This document shows positions 17,764-25,597 of a stretch of 64,000 bases of DNA, one piece after another; position 1 is the stretch's first letter, and every line of letters begins with the position of its first letter. The stretch lies in contig NZ_CP065511.1 in the NCBI RefSeq assembly GCF_022811925.1, forward strand, positions 448,001 to 512,000. Reading direction: 5' to 3'. This stretch comes from Cytobacillus oceanisediminis. Lineage in GTDB: Bacteria > Bacillota > Bacilli > Bacillales > Cytobacillaceae. The notes under the pieces are model-generated. The model saw only the letters and a list, made by a program, of their open reading frames with translations, was not told the DNA's origin and searched no databases. Made by a program: the position numbers and the translations under genes.

Positions 17764-18645
17764 ATGGATTATCTTTTATTTATTATGCTCGGAGCGCTTA
17801 TTAGTGTGCTTTCTGGTTTTTTTGGGGTAGGCGGGGGATTCATTCTTACTCCGACGCTCATGCTATTTGGCTTTTCTCCGGTGGAAGCAATCACCACGAG
17901 TTTGCTTTTTTCAATTGGAACCTCTCTTTCAGGCATCTTCGCTCATGTCAGGATGAAGAATATACGGCTTAAGCAAGGGCTGATTCTTGGACTGAGCGGC
18001 ATGGCAGCTACCCAGGCCGCCCATCCCTTTGTGCTGTTTCTTGAGGAAAAGGGCTGGGATACATGGGCAGTTCCTTTGTTTTATATCATTCTGCTGTCTT
18101 ATTTTGCTTTGGGCATGTTAAAAAGAGGGAAAAAATCAGCCAGTGCCGCTCCGTCATCTGAACATTCTCCATCCATTGTGAAAATGGTGCTGATTGGATT
18201 TTTTGCAGGATTTGTCTCTACGACATTAGGTGTGGGCGGCGGCTTTATTATGGTGCCTCTATCGGTTGCCTATTTAGGGATGATGCCGAAGAAAGCAGTA
18301 GGTACAAGCTTGTTTGCTGTCATGTTAATCGTATCCGCAGGCTACCTATCCTACGCTTCCACTGTCAGCATTGATTATTGGATTGGCCTTTCACTCGTAG
18401 GAGGAGGCCTGATAGGGTCTCAATTTGGAGCGAAGCTTACCTCCTATTTTGAAAACGAAGAGATCACCTATATGCTCGGAGCCTTATATATGGCTACTGT
18501 GGCAAGTGTGATTTTGAAGTTAATACACTTGAATTATACCGGCTTACTGGTGATGGCCATCTTTGTCGGCGGGTTTTTAGTAAGAAGCCTTGTGAAAATG
18601 CAGAAAGCAAATACCCGCACAAAGGCAAAAAAGGAGAGACCATAA
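17764..18645 (+). CDS. TauE/SafE-family sulfite/organosulfur exporter
   Basis: A 293-residue membrane protein with about eight hydrophobic helices in two repeats, each opening with the glycine-rich motif GVGGGFI (about 19-25 and 158-164), diagnostic of the TauE/SafE family. The C terminus is very basic. Its substrate is unknown. It ends in a terminator stem shared with the convergent argS gene. Confidence 0.9.
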   Translation: MDYLLFIMLGALISVLSGFFGVGGGFILTPTLMLFGFSPVEAITTSLLFSIGTSLSGIFAHVRMKNIRLKQGLILGLSGMAATQAAHPFVLFLEEKGWDTWAVPLFYIILLSYFALGMLKRGKKSASAAPSSEHSPSIVKMVLIGFFAGFVSTTLGVGGGFIMVPLSVAYLGMMPKKAVGTSLFAVMLIVSAGYLSYASTVSIDYWIGLSLVGGGLIGSQFGAKLTSYFENEEITYMLGALYMATVASVILKLIHLNYTGLLVMAIFVGGFLVRSLVKMQKANTRTKAKKERP

Positions 18646-18659
18646 TGGCCTCTCCTTTT
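18629..18659. terminator. Bidirectional terminator shared by the TauE gene and argS
   Basis: AAAAGGAGAG and CTCTCCTTTT, plus an inner CC/GG pair, form a long stem with A tracts on one side and T tracts on the other, so it works on both strands. It contains the TAA of the plus-strand gene and abuts the argS stop codon. Confidence 0.9.
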
Positions 18660-20346
18660 ACATTTGCCGGGGCACCTTCATGCCGAGTGTTTGCATGCCG
18701 TCGGAAAGAACAATTGTGACTGCTTTTACAAGGGCAAGTCTTGATTTAATGCCGTTATCTTTCTCCAATATTCTTACCTGTCCGTAATATTTATTGAAGG
18801 CTTGAGCCACATCAATCAAATATTTAGCCAGGACAGAAGGGGAAAGCTGCATATAAGATTGTTTGATTTTTTCAGGATACTGATAGAGCAGCTTGATAAT
18901 TTCCCAGCTGTAAGAATCAGAAAGCCCGTTTTCTGCAGAAGGGAGCTCGTCAGCCTTGCGGAGCAGGGAATAGGCCCGGGCATTGGTGTATTGCAGATAG
19001 GGACCTGTTTCTCCTTCAAATGTCAGCATATCTTCAAGTGAAAATTCAATATTATTCATGCGGTCATTTTTCAGATCATGGAACAGAATAGCCCCGATCC
19101 CGACTGCTTCAGCGACTTCACCTTTGTTTTCCAAGCCGGGATTTTTAGCTTTGATATTGTTCTTTGCGAGAAGGATTGCTTCATTCAGGACCTCCTCAAG
19201 AAGGATGACTCTGCCTTTTCGGGTAGACATCTTTTTCCCACCTTTTAAATAGAGGCCAAACGGGACATGTGTCATATTATCCGCCCACTCATAGCCCATC
19301 TTTTTGATAACACTTTTAACCTGCCTGAAATGGATGCTCTGTTCCTGACCGACAATGTATAGGGAGTGATCAAACTGATAGGTTTCTTTTCTGTAAAAAG
19401 CTGCAGCCAGATCCCGTGTTGCATACAGAGTCGCTCCATCGGATTTTTTTATCAGGCATGGAGGAAGGTCTTCATCAGGCAGCTGGACGACCTCTGCACC
19501 ATCAGACTCAGCCAGCAGGTCTTTTGCCATCAGCTCCTCTATGATGGGTTCCATTTTATCATTATAAAAAGCTTCGCCATTGTATGAGTCGAAATGAATG
19601 CCAAGCATATCATAAACCCGCTGGAATTCTTTCAATGATTCATCTCTAAACCAGCTCCAGAGTGCCTGTGCTTGCTCATTTCCGTTTTCAAGCTCTTTGA
19701 ACCAGGAACGTGCTTCATCTTCAAGGGCTGGGTTATCTTCTGCTTCTTCATGGAAGCGTATATAAAGGCTTAGGAGTTCCTTTATCGGATTTTCCTTCAC
19801 TTTATCCGGGCTGCCCCACATTTTATAAGCGGTGATCAGCTTGCCGAATTGTGTGCCCCAGTCGCCTAAGTGGTTGATTCTGACAGCTGTATAACCGCAT
19901 TTTTCGGCCAGGCTGCCGAGGGCATTTCCAATGACCGTAGACCGTAAATGGCCCATGGAGAAAGGCTTTGCGATGTTTGGCGAAGAGAAATCAAGCACGG
20001 CTGTTTTGCCTGCGCCATCATTCAGCTGCCCATATTCTTTTCCTTCGTTCAATATTTTTTCCATTATGACTGCACCGGCTGACTCTTTGGAAAAGAAGAT
20101 GTTAATGTAAGGACCAGCAGCCTCTGCTTTTTCGATATGCGGTCCCTGAATCAGGCACGCTGTCTCTTCAGCAATTGAGGCAGGTGATTTCCTGAATGCT
20201 TTTGCAAGTGTAAAACAGGGAAAAGCGAGATCGCCATGTGCTGGATTCTTTGGTGTTTCGATTAAGTCTGCAATTGCTTCGTCAGAAAGCTGCCCATTCA
20301 GCACTGAAGCCAGCTGATAAGTGAAAATAGCTTTGAAATTGATCAT
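18658..20346 (-). CDS. argS: Arginine--tRNA ligase
   Basis: A class I aminoacyl-tRNA synthetase, 562 residues. The HIGH-type motif is MGHLRST (HxxH form), the KMSKS-type motif KKMSTRKG, with an Arg N domain at the start and a DALR anticodon-binding domain at the end. The ATG at 20346 is set by AGGAGG eight bases upstream; the frame continues upstream through the T-box leader only by chance. The N terminus differs from B. subtilis ArgS, so this may be a second, amino-acid-starvation-induced copy like those of other bacilli. That is inference. Confidence 0.95.
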   Translation of the reverse strand: MINFKAIFTYQLASVLNGQLSDEAIADLIETPKNPAHGDLAFPCFTLAKAFRKSPASIAEETACLIQGPHIEKAEAAGPYINIFFSKESAGAVIMEKILNEGKEYGQLNDGAGKTAVLDFSSPNIAKPFSMGHLRSTVIGNALGSLAEKCGYTAVRINHLGDWGTQFGKLITAYKMWGSPDKVKENPIKELLSLYIRFHEEAEDNPALEDEARSWFKELENGNEQAQALWSWFRDESLKEFQRVYDMLGIHFDSYNGEAFYNDKMEPIIEELMAKDLLAESDGAEVVQLPDEDLPPCLIKKSDGATLYATRDLAAAFYRKETYQFDHSLYIVGQEQSIHFRQVKSVIKKMGYEWADNMTHVPFGLYLKGGKKMSTRKGRVILLEEVLNEAILLAKNNIKAKNPGLENKGEVAEAVGIGAILFHDLKNDRMNNIEFSLEDMLTFEGETGPYLQYTNARAYSLLRKADELPSAENGLSDSYSWEIIKLLYQYPEKIKQSYMQLSPSVLAKYLIDVAQAFNKYYGQVRILEKDNGIKSRLALVKAVTIVLSDGMQTLGMKVPRQM

Positions 20347-20369
20347 ATTAACACCTCCTGGAAAATAAA

Positions 20370-20660
20370 AAAGCCCGCCTCTATATAAAATAGAGACGAG
20401 CTGAAATCTACCCGCGGTACCACTCTGATTGTCCAAAGGACCTCTTCTGAAAGGACGCTTCAAAATGTGCTTGAACGCATTTCCTAAAGGGGTTTGGTAA
20501 CGGGACTCCTTACCCGGCATAGCCTACTTTTCTTTCAGCTATGCATCTCCGAAGTGCGCTTCGCAAAAAGGATTTTCCGACAGGCTTGCACCGTCCCTGT
20601 CTCGCTTTTAGGAAAGAGCCCTTTGCTACTCTCTTCATCATAGACACTAAATATATTAAT
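20370..20660 (-). ncRNA. T-box riboswitch leader of argS
   Basis: On the minus strand, the leader starts near 20657. An AGTA-type stem I base (GAGAGTAGCAAAGGG) is followed by a distal GGTGCAAGCCTG, a possible specifier CGC followed by A (20556-20558), the diagnostic T-box AGAGTGGTACCGCGGG (20411-20426), then a terminator (arms GCTCGTCTCTA and TAGAGGCGGGC) ending in T6 near 20370. Uncharged tRNA(Arg) should favour antitermination. The specifier choice is inferred by position and agrees with the gene. Confidence 0.93.
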
Positions 20661-20663
20661 GTT

Positions 20664-20691
20664 ATTATACGCTGTCGGAATTATTTTGCAA
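20664..20691 (-). promoter_or_regulatory. Promoter of the argS leader, overlapping the end of rodA
   Basis: On the minus strand TTGCAA (20686-20691), a 16-bp spacer and TATAAT (20664-20669). The -35 lies within the last codons of rodA. Confidence 0.75.
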
Positions 20692-21865
20692 CATAATTTG
20701 AATCAGTTGAAAACATATAGGTTCTGTGATGGTAGCGAATGCTGAAAATCAGGCCCATCGCCATCATGTTTCCCATAAGCGAGCTTCCGCCGTAGCTGAT
20801 AAAAGGCAGCGGAATGCCAGTGATTGGCAGTACCTGAATAGTCATTCCGATATTTTGAAATACATGGAAGGTGATCATACTGATGACCCCGACGCAAATA
20901 TAGGTATTAAATGGGTCGGACGTCTCCAAGCCGGTTTTAGTTAAGTGATAGATGAGCAGAAAGAAAAGGCTGATTACTACACTGGCACCAAAAAAGCCGT
21001 ACTCCTCGCCAATGACGCTAAAAATAAAATCAGTATGGGCATCAGGCACATACACCTGTCTGTCAGTAAACCCTTTTCCGGATATTAATCCTGAGCCGAT
21101 TGCGAGCATGGAGTTATACAGCTGCATTCCGGCTCCCTGCTTGTGATTAACCGGGTCAAGCCAGGAATAAATTCTACTGAACTGATAGGGGTCTATCCCA
21201 AGGTACTTCTCCAAAATCTCCGGTGCTATGATCACCAGATAAAGAACGGTTCCTGCGAAGGCGCCCAGGATACCATAAATCGGAACAAGGATTTTCCAGG
21301 TGATTCCGGAAACCAGGATGATTCCTGTTAATATGGCGATGAGGACAAGGGCGGTACCCAGGTCTTCAATAATAATCAATCCTAATGGAGGCAATGTGGC
21401 TGCCCCTAATTTGATTAGAAGGAAAAAGTCCGTGCCTGCGGTCTTAGCCTGATATTTCAGATGGTGGTCAGCGATTATTTTGCTGAGGGCAATGATAAGG
21501 AATACCTTAACAAACTCTGAAGGCTGCACAGAACCAAGTCCAGGAATGATATACCACAATGTAGCCCCTTTGCGCTCTGGTGCAATGCTTTCCGGTGCAA
21601 TGAATAACCCGACAAGCAATAGGATGCCTAAACCATAAAGCAGCCAAGTGAGCCTCCGGATTTGCTCGCTGTCAAAATACATGACTATCGCTACAATCAC
21701 GGCTCCAACAATATAATTTTTAATTTGTGAAATGACAAAATTCCCTTCATATTGATTGGAGGATTGTCCGCTGTAAATAGCGATGCAGCTGATGAGGAAA
21801 AATAGCAGCAGAAGAAAGCATAACGTCCAATCGAATCGGTCTGAGAATCTATTATTCTGGTTCAT
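20681..21865 (-). CDS. rodA: RodA/FtsW/SpoVE-family peptidoglycan polymerase
   Basis: A 394-residue SEDS glycosyltransferase with about ten transmembrane helices. It carries the family landmarks VQPSEFVKV (about 115), IIEDLGTALV, the large extracellular loop with QGAGMQLYNS, and the C-terminal PFISYGGSS signature. SEDS proteins polymerise glycan strands with class B PBPs in elongation or division. The overall sequence is closer to RodA than FtsW, but the assignment among paralogues is uncertain. Confidence 0.88.
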   Translation of the reverse strand: MNQNNRFSDRFDWTLCFLLLLFFLISCIAIYSGQSSNQYEGNFVISQIKNYIVGAVIVAIVMYFDSEQIRRLTWLLYGLGILLLVGLFIAPESIAPERKGATLWYIIPGLGSVQPSEFVKVFLIIALSKIIADHHLKYQAKTAGTDFFLLIKLGAATLPPLGLIIIEDLGTALVLIAILTGIILVSGITWKILVPIYGILGAFAGTVLYLVIIAPEILEKYLGIDPYQFSRIYSWLDPVNHKQGAGMQLYNSMLAIGSGLISGKGFTDRQVYVPDAHTDFIFSVIGEEYGFFGASVVISLFFLLIYHLTKTGLETSDPFNTYICVGVISMITFHVFQNIGMTIQVLPITGIPLPFISYGGSSLMGNMMAMGLIFSIRYHHRTYMFSTDSNYVAK

Positions 21866-22232
21866 CTGTATACACCTGGTTTCTTTACCTTTTTACATTT
21901 TTATCCTAACAAAGAAAAATAACCCTTACAATGGAGAAACAGATTTCATTTTTTCTCTGCATGTAGTTAGACGAATGAATCAGCATGATAGTTTCCTGTA
22001 TTTTCAAAAAAACCGGGCATTCTGCTATTTAAAATTTTTTCTCATCAGCAAAGATATTTTCATTCATTTTTGCTACAATAGGAGAATAAAATACTGGATG
22101 TTTTGACAGGCAGTTTCAAAAAGAAGCTGTCTTTTTAATAATTTGTGGAGGCGCTTGCGCTATTCTTAACTGTCTAGCCCAGCGCTTTTCTTTGAAAACA
22201 CCAATTTGGGTAACGGTTCGGAGGTTTCGTCA
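21866..22232. other. Divergent intergenic region with a hairpin and a repeat remnant
   Basis: Holds the rodA promoter region, a TACAAT hexamer near 22074, a GACAGGC/GCTGTC hairpin with a T run (22104-22135), and, from 22146, a GGCGCTTGCGC stretch followed by ACTGTCTAGCCCAGCGC that resembles the insert at 25456-25597. A small RNA between the hexamer and the hairpin is possible but unsupported. Confidence 0.4.
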
Positions 22233-23009
22233 TTGAAAAGAAGGAATCATGCTATTCGTGATCTCATCTACATCCATCTTAATGAACAGGATCAGTATGT
22301 GATGACTTATGGAATTGAGTTTGCAGAGTTTGCCCAAACTCTTTCAGATTCTATTAATAATCTGCTGTTGTTAAAGCATCGTTTTGAACATGGGGACTTT
22401 AATACTCACACGATGTTCGATTATGTCTCAAGGGACAAGCTGGGCAGGCTGGTTGAGGATGATGTATACGGCTATGGCGATTTTTGCTGGATCGACTTCG
22501 AGGAAGAGGAAGCGGTAAATGAGCTTCCCGGCCAGACAATTGCTGAACTTCTTTATCTCGGCCATGTCAAAGAACATCTTAAACCGCCTTTTTACAATTA
22601 TCTGAGCAATCGATATGTGTACCTTGCCCATGATGATGGCTGGTTTAACCGCACATATTATCGCGATCTGAACGATTTTTACCGTATGCTTGGGGAAGTA
22701 ATCCCCGGTAAAATGGGACAGATGAAAGTCGAAAAAACGCTCCTTGGCATTAAAAAGAAAAAGACGTATCCTCCAATTACCAGAGATGTCCTGCTTTCCT
22801 TAAAGTCTCTTATGAAAGAAGGAGCGGTCCTTTCCATCAAGGATATCGAACAGAATCGGGTCCGGATAGAAATTCCTATTTGGATTATTGGTGATTTTGC
22901 GAATATGGATGATATGTATGATGAGTATGAAGCCATTGTGAAAGAGCCATGTGAGGCGAAGGTTGTGTTCGATAAGAAAACAAGAGAATGGAAAATATAC
23001 TCGCGTTAG
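22233..23009 (+). CDS. Uncharacterised conserved Bacillaceae protein
   Basis: A 258-residue soluble, tyrosine- and acidic-rich protein with no signal peptide or membrane segment. TTG at 22233 is taken as the start because GGAGG lies 8-9 bases upstream, giving MKRRNHAIRDLIYIHLNEQD. A central region (FCWIDFEEEEAVNELPG) is strongly acidic, and the C-terminal third is basic with several lysine runs. I do not recognise a domain. It stands alone upstream of the B12 riboswitch. Confidence 0.75.
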   Translation: MKRRNHAIRDLIYIHLNEQDQYVMTYGIEFAEFAQTLSDSINNLLLLKHRFEHGDFNTHTMFDYVSRDKLGRLVEDDVYGYGDFCWIDFEEEEAVNELPGQTIAELLYLGHVKEHLKPPFYNYLSNRYVYLAHDDGWFNRTYYRDLNDFYRMLGEVIPGKMGQMKVEKTLLGIKKKKTYPPITRDVLLSLKSLMKEGAVLSIKDIEQNRVRIEIPIWIIGDFANMDDMYDEYEAIVKEPCEAKVVFDKKTREWKIYSR

Positions 23010-23046
23010 AATTCTGAACTTTTTTACAACATTCAGCAAATTTCTC

Positions 23047-23074
23047 TTACTTTTTCTGCGGGATGGTGTATAAT
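23047..23074 (+). promoter_or_regulatory. Promoter of the cobalamin salvage operon
   Basis: TTACTT (23047-23052), a 16-bp spacer and TATAAT (23069-23074), directly upstream of the B12 riboswitch. The -35 is weak. Confidence 0.65.
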
Positions 23075-23099
23075 CGGAGGTAGAAAATTTTATATCCGC

Positions 23100-23400
23100 A
23101 TAGAACAGGTGTCTTCCCAAAAGGGTTTTAAAAGCAGGCTCTTTTGAAGACTTAATAGGGAAGCTGGTGAAATTCCAGCGCGGTCCCGCCACTGTAAATG
23201 GAAGCTGTCTGCAAATCCACTGTACATGAATGTATGGGAAGGAGCAGAACGCATTGACCATGAGCCAGGAGACCTGCCTGATTCTTAAGCACCCATAAAC
23301 CTACGAGGATAGGGAGGTGTTTGGTCCGGCCATCCTTTCTGCACTAATTGATAAATGACCATACCAACATCTCCTTGCCGTTCGAGGAGATGTTTTTTTA
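23100..23400 (+). ncRNA. Cobalamin (B12) riboswitch with terminator
   Basis: Diagnostic B12 elements are present: AGGTGTC at the 5' side, AAGCTGGTGAAATTCCAGCG followed by CGGTCCCGCCACTGTA, and the distal GAGCCAGGAGACCTGCC. The platform ends in a perfect 9-bp stem AACATCTCC/GGAGATGTT (23366-23394) plus T run. Adenosylcobalamin binding should terminate transcription and shut off the 14-gene operon. Confidence 0.97.
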
Positions 23401-23407
23401 TTTTAAA

Positions 23408-23426
23408 GGTGGTGACAGGCACCACC
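23408..23426 (+). repeat. GGTGGTG hairpin between riboswitch terminator and btuF
   Basis: GGTGGTG and CACCACC are separated by ACAGG. The core GGTGACAGGCACC is a sequence I recall as dispersed in Bacillus genomes. It lies after the riboswitch terminator and before the btuF ribosome site, so only the un-terminated transcript carries it. Confidence 0.5.
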
Positions 23427-23462
23427 CGAATTTTGTCGAAAGTTCTAGGAGGATTGCTGAGT

Positions 23463-24437
23463 ATGAGAAAGTTTTATGCATTTTTATTAACGATGCTTCT
23501 GGCTGCAGGAGTGCTTGCAGGCTGCGGAGAGAGTGCTGAACAGCCTAAAGAAGAGAAAAAAGTTGAGGAAGGGCAGAATGCCGGCGGAGAAGCGACTGCA
23601 TTTCCTGTAACGATAAAGGATGCTCTTGATAATGAAATCGTCATTGAGTCCAAGCCTGAAAGAATCGTGTCTATGATTCCAAGCAATACCGAAATTGCCT
23701 TTGAATTGGGGCTTGGAGAAGAAGTTGTCGGAGTCTCCGATTTTGATAACTACCCGCCCGAAGCTACAGAAAAAGAAAAGATTGGCGGCATGGAATTTAA
23801 TGTCGAGAAAATCATCTCTTTAAACCCGGATCTTGTCCTTGCGCACGCTTCAAGCGCACATAATTCAGAAGCAGGCCTTCAGCAATTAAGGGATGCAGGT
23901 GTGACCGTCCTTGTTGTCAATGATGCGAAGAGCTTTGATCAGGTTTTTGAATCCATTGAAATGGTTGGAACCGCAGCGGGGGAGAAAGATAAAGCAGAGC
24001 AGCTCGTTTCAGACATGAAGAGCAAGCTCGAGGAAATTAAAACAAAAGCTCAGGGCATAAAAGAAGAAGACCGCAAATCGGTATTCGTGGAAGTTTCACC
24101 TGCTCCTGAAATCTATACGGCTGGTACAAAAACATTTATGGACGAAATGTTAAGTGCCATTAATGCAGAAAATATCATTACAGAAGAAGGATGGCCTAAG
24201 ATGGATCCGGAAGCGATTATCGAACGGAATCCGGATGTAATCATCACAACTCATGGCTATTACACTGAAGATGCTGTTGGCAATGTAATGAGCAGGGATG
24301 GCTGGCAGGATATAACCGCAGTGAAAAATAAGCAGGTTGCCGATGTTGATTCCGATATGGTAACCCGCTCTGGCCCTCGTATTATTGAAGGAGTCGAGGA
24401 ACTTGCAAAAGCAGTATATCCGGACGTATTTAAATAA
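23463..24437 (+). CDS. btuF: Cobalamin ABC transporter substrate-binding lipoprotein BtuF
   Basis: A 324-residue class III (PBP type 2, BtuF/FepB-like) binding lipoprotein. The lipobox is LAGC with Cys21, followed by an acidic linker and the two-lobe fold joined by a long helix (about 170-195). ATG at 23463 follows AGGAGG. The upstream in-frame extension covers the riboswitch terminator and is not translated. It is the first gene after the B12 riboswitch, so cobamide/cobinamide capture is the expected role. Confidence 0.93.
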   Translation: MRKFYAFLLTMLLAAGVLAGCGESAEQPKEEKKVEEGQNAGGEATAFPVTIKDALDNEIVIESKPERIVSMIPSNTEIAFELGLGEEVVGVSDFDNYPPEATEKEKIGGMEFNVEKIISLNPDLVLAHASSAHNSEAGLQQLRDAGVTVLVVNDAKSFDQVFESIEMVGTAAGEKDKAEQLVSDMKSKLEEIKTKAQGIKEEDRKSVFVEVSPAPEIYTAGTKTFMDEMLSAINAENIITEEGWPKMDPEAIIERNPDVIITTHGYYTEDAVGNVMSRDGWQDITAVKNKQVADVDSDMVTRSGPRIIEGVEELAKAVYPDVFK

Positions 24438-25455
24438 TAAATTTTTAGCTTATATAACAGCAGCAGCTTTCCTGCTTTGTGCCATGCTGATGGGGATTTC
24501 AATTGGAACAGTGTCTGTTCACCCCATGACGATTTTCAGAGTATTAAGCGCTGAGATTTTTCCTTTTATTTCATTGGGAAACACGGATGCTATGCATTCA
24601 AATATCATTATGAATATTCGCCTGCCGCGCGTATTGCTGGCTGGCTTAGTAGGGGCGTCTCTTGCAATTGCGGGAGCCGCCTTTCAAGGTTTATTAAGAA
24701 ACCCGCTGGCAGATCCATATACAATTGGAGTTTCTTCCGGGGCTTCACTCGGTGCTGTTTTAACATTGTTCTTAGGATTATCCATTCCGTTTGCAGGAAT
24801 GTTTACACTGCCTTTATTCAGCATCTTATTTTCCTTTTTAACCATTTTTGCCGTTTTACTATTTGCCAGAAATATTGAAAGATCCATGAAAGTGGAAACG
24901 ATTATTTTAACAGGCATCATCTTCAGTTCTTTTCTTGGCGCCCTAATTTCTCTGATGATTGCCCTGACTGGAGAGGAGCTTAGACAGATTATTGGCTGGC
25001 TTCTTGGCAGTGTATCTATGAGAGGCTGGGCGTATATTAATATTATCCTTCCGTTTTTTGTGATAGGTGCCCTCCTTCTTTTAGTGAACAGCAAGGAGCT
25101 TAATGCCATGAGTTTCGGAGAAGAAAAGGCCCAGCATATAGGGGTGGACGTTCAGAAGAGAAAAATGATGGTCCTGATAGCGGGTTCCATCTTAACGGGT
25201 GCAGCTGTTGCTGTGTCTGGAACGATAGGATTTGTCGGGCTTGTGATCCCTCATCTGACCAGGCTGTTATGGGGACCGGATCATAGGCACCTATTGCCGC
25301 TATCCATTCTGATGGGTGCAGGTTTTCTTATTATTGCCGATCTGGTTTCACGGACGATCATTGCACCTACCGAGCTTCCAATCGGTGTGATTACAGCGAT
25401 AATCGGCGCGCCTACGTTTGCCATTATTTTAATTAAAAGAAAGAATAAACTTTGA
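24403..25455 (+). CDS. btuC: Cobalamin ABC transporter permease BtuC
   Basis: A 350-residue FecCD-type permease with about ten transmembrane helices. It shows the conserved LPRVLLAGLVGASLAIAG (in part) and the C-terminal GTIGFVGLVIPHL motif that forms the pore and gate. The frame overlaps btuF. TTG at 24403 is preferred (AAGGAG 9 bases upstream, 35-nt overlap) over the TTG at 24385, which has no site; overlap suggests translational coupling. Confidence 0.92.
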   Translation: MQKQYIRTYLNNKFLAYITAAAFLLCAMLMGISIGTVSVHPMTIFRVLSAEIFPFISLGNTDAMHSNIIMNIRLPRVLLAGLVGASLAIAGAAFQGLLRNPLADPYTIGVSSGASLGAVLTLFLGLSIPFAGMFTLPLFSILFSFLTIFAVLLFARNIERSMKVETIILTGIIFSSFLGALISLMIALTGEELRQIIGWLLGSVSMRGWAYINIILPFFVIGALLLLVNSKELNAMSFGEEKAQHIGVDVQKRKMMVLIAGSILTGAAVAVSGTIGFVGLVIPHLTRLLWGPDHRHLLPLSILMGAGFLIIADLVSRTIIAPTELPIGVITAIIGAPTFAIILIKRKNKL

Positions 25456-25597
25456 ACTTCGATAACTGTCCAGCGCAAGCGTACACCCATTCAAGGGGGA
25501 GCACCAAGGGGAAAGCTTCCTTGGATTATCTTCGCAGGAACAAGCGGTTTTTACTTGTTCCGAAGGCATATCTCAGTTCAGAAAGAAGTGGTTAATC
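25456..25597. repeat. Intercistronic repeat-like insert between btuC and btuD-cbiZ
   Basis: A 142-bp gap in an otherwise tightly packed operon. It begins AACTGTCCAGCGCAAGCG and holds two perfect hairpins: CCAAGG/CCTTGG (25504-25524) and GGAACAAG/CTTGTTCC (near 25538-25562). Similar GTCCAGC fragments lie at 22170 and 52952. It resembles a small non-autonomous dispersed element. Confidence 0.5.

Noticed and set aside
22060..22135. Small RNA between rodA and the uncharacterised gene
   Set aside because: Only a TACAAT hexamer and a weak hairpin; no good -35 element.
24385..24402. TTG at 24385 as the btuC start
   Set aside because: No ribosome site; TTG at 24403 has AAGGAG at the right distance.
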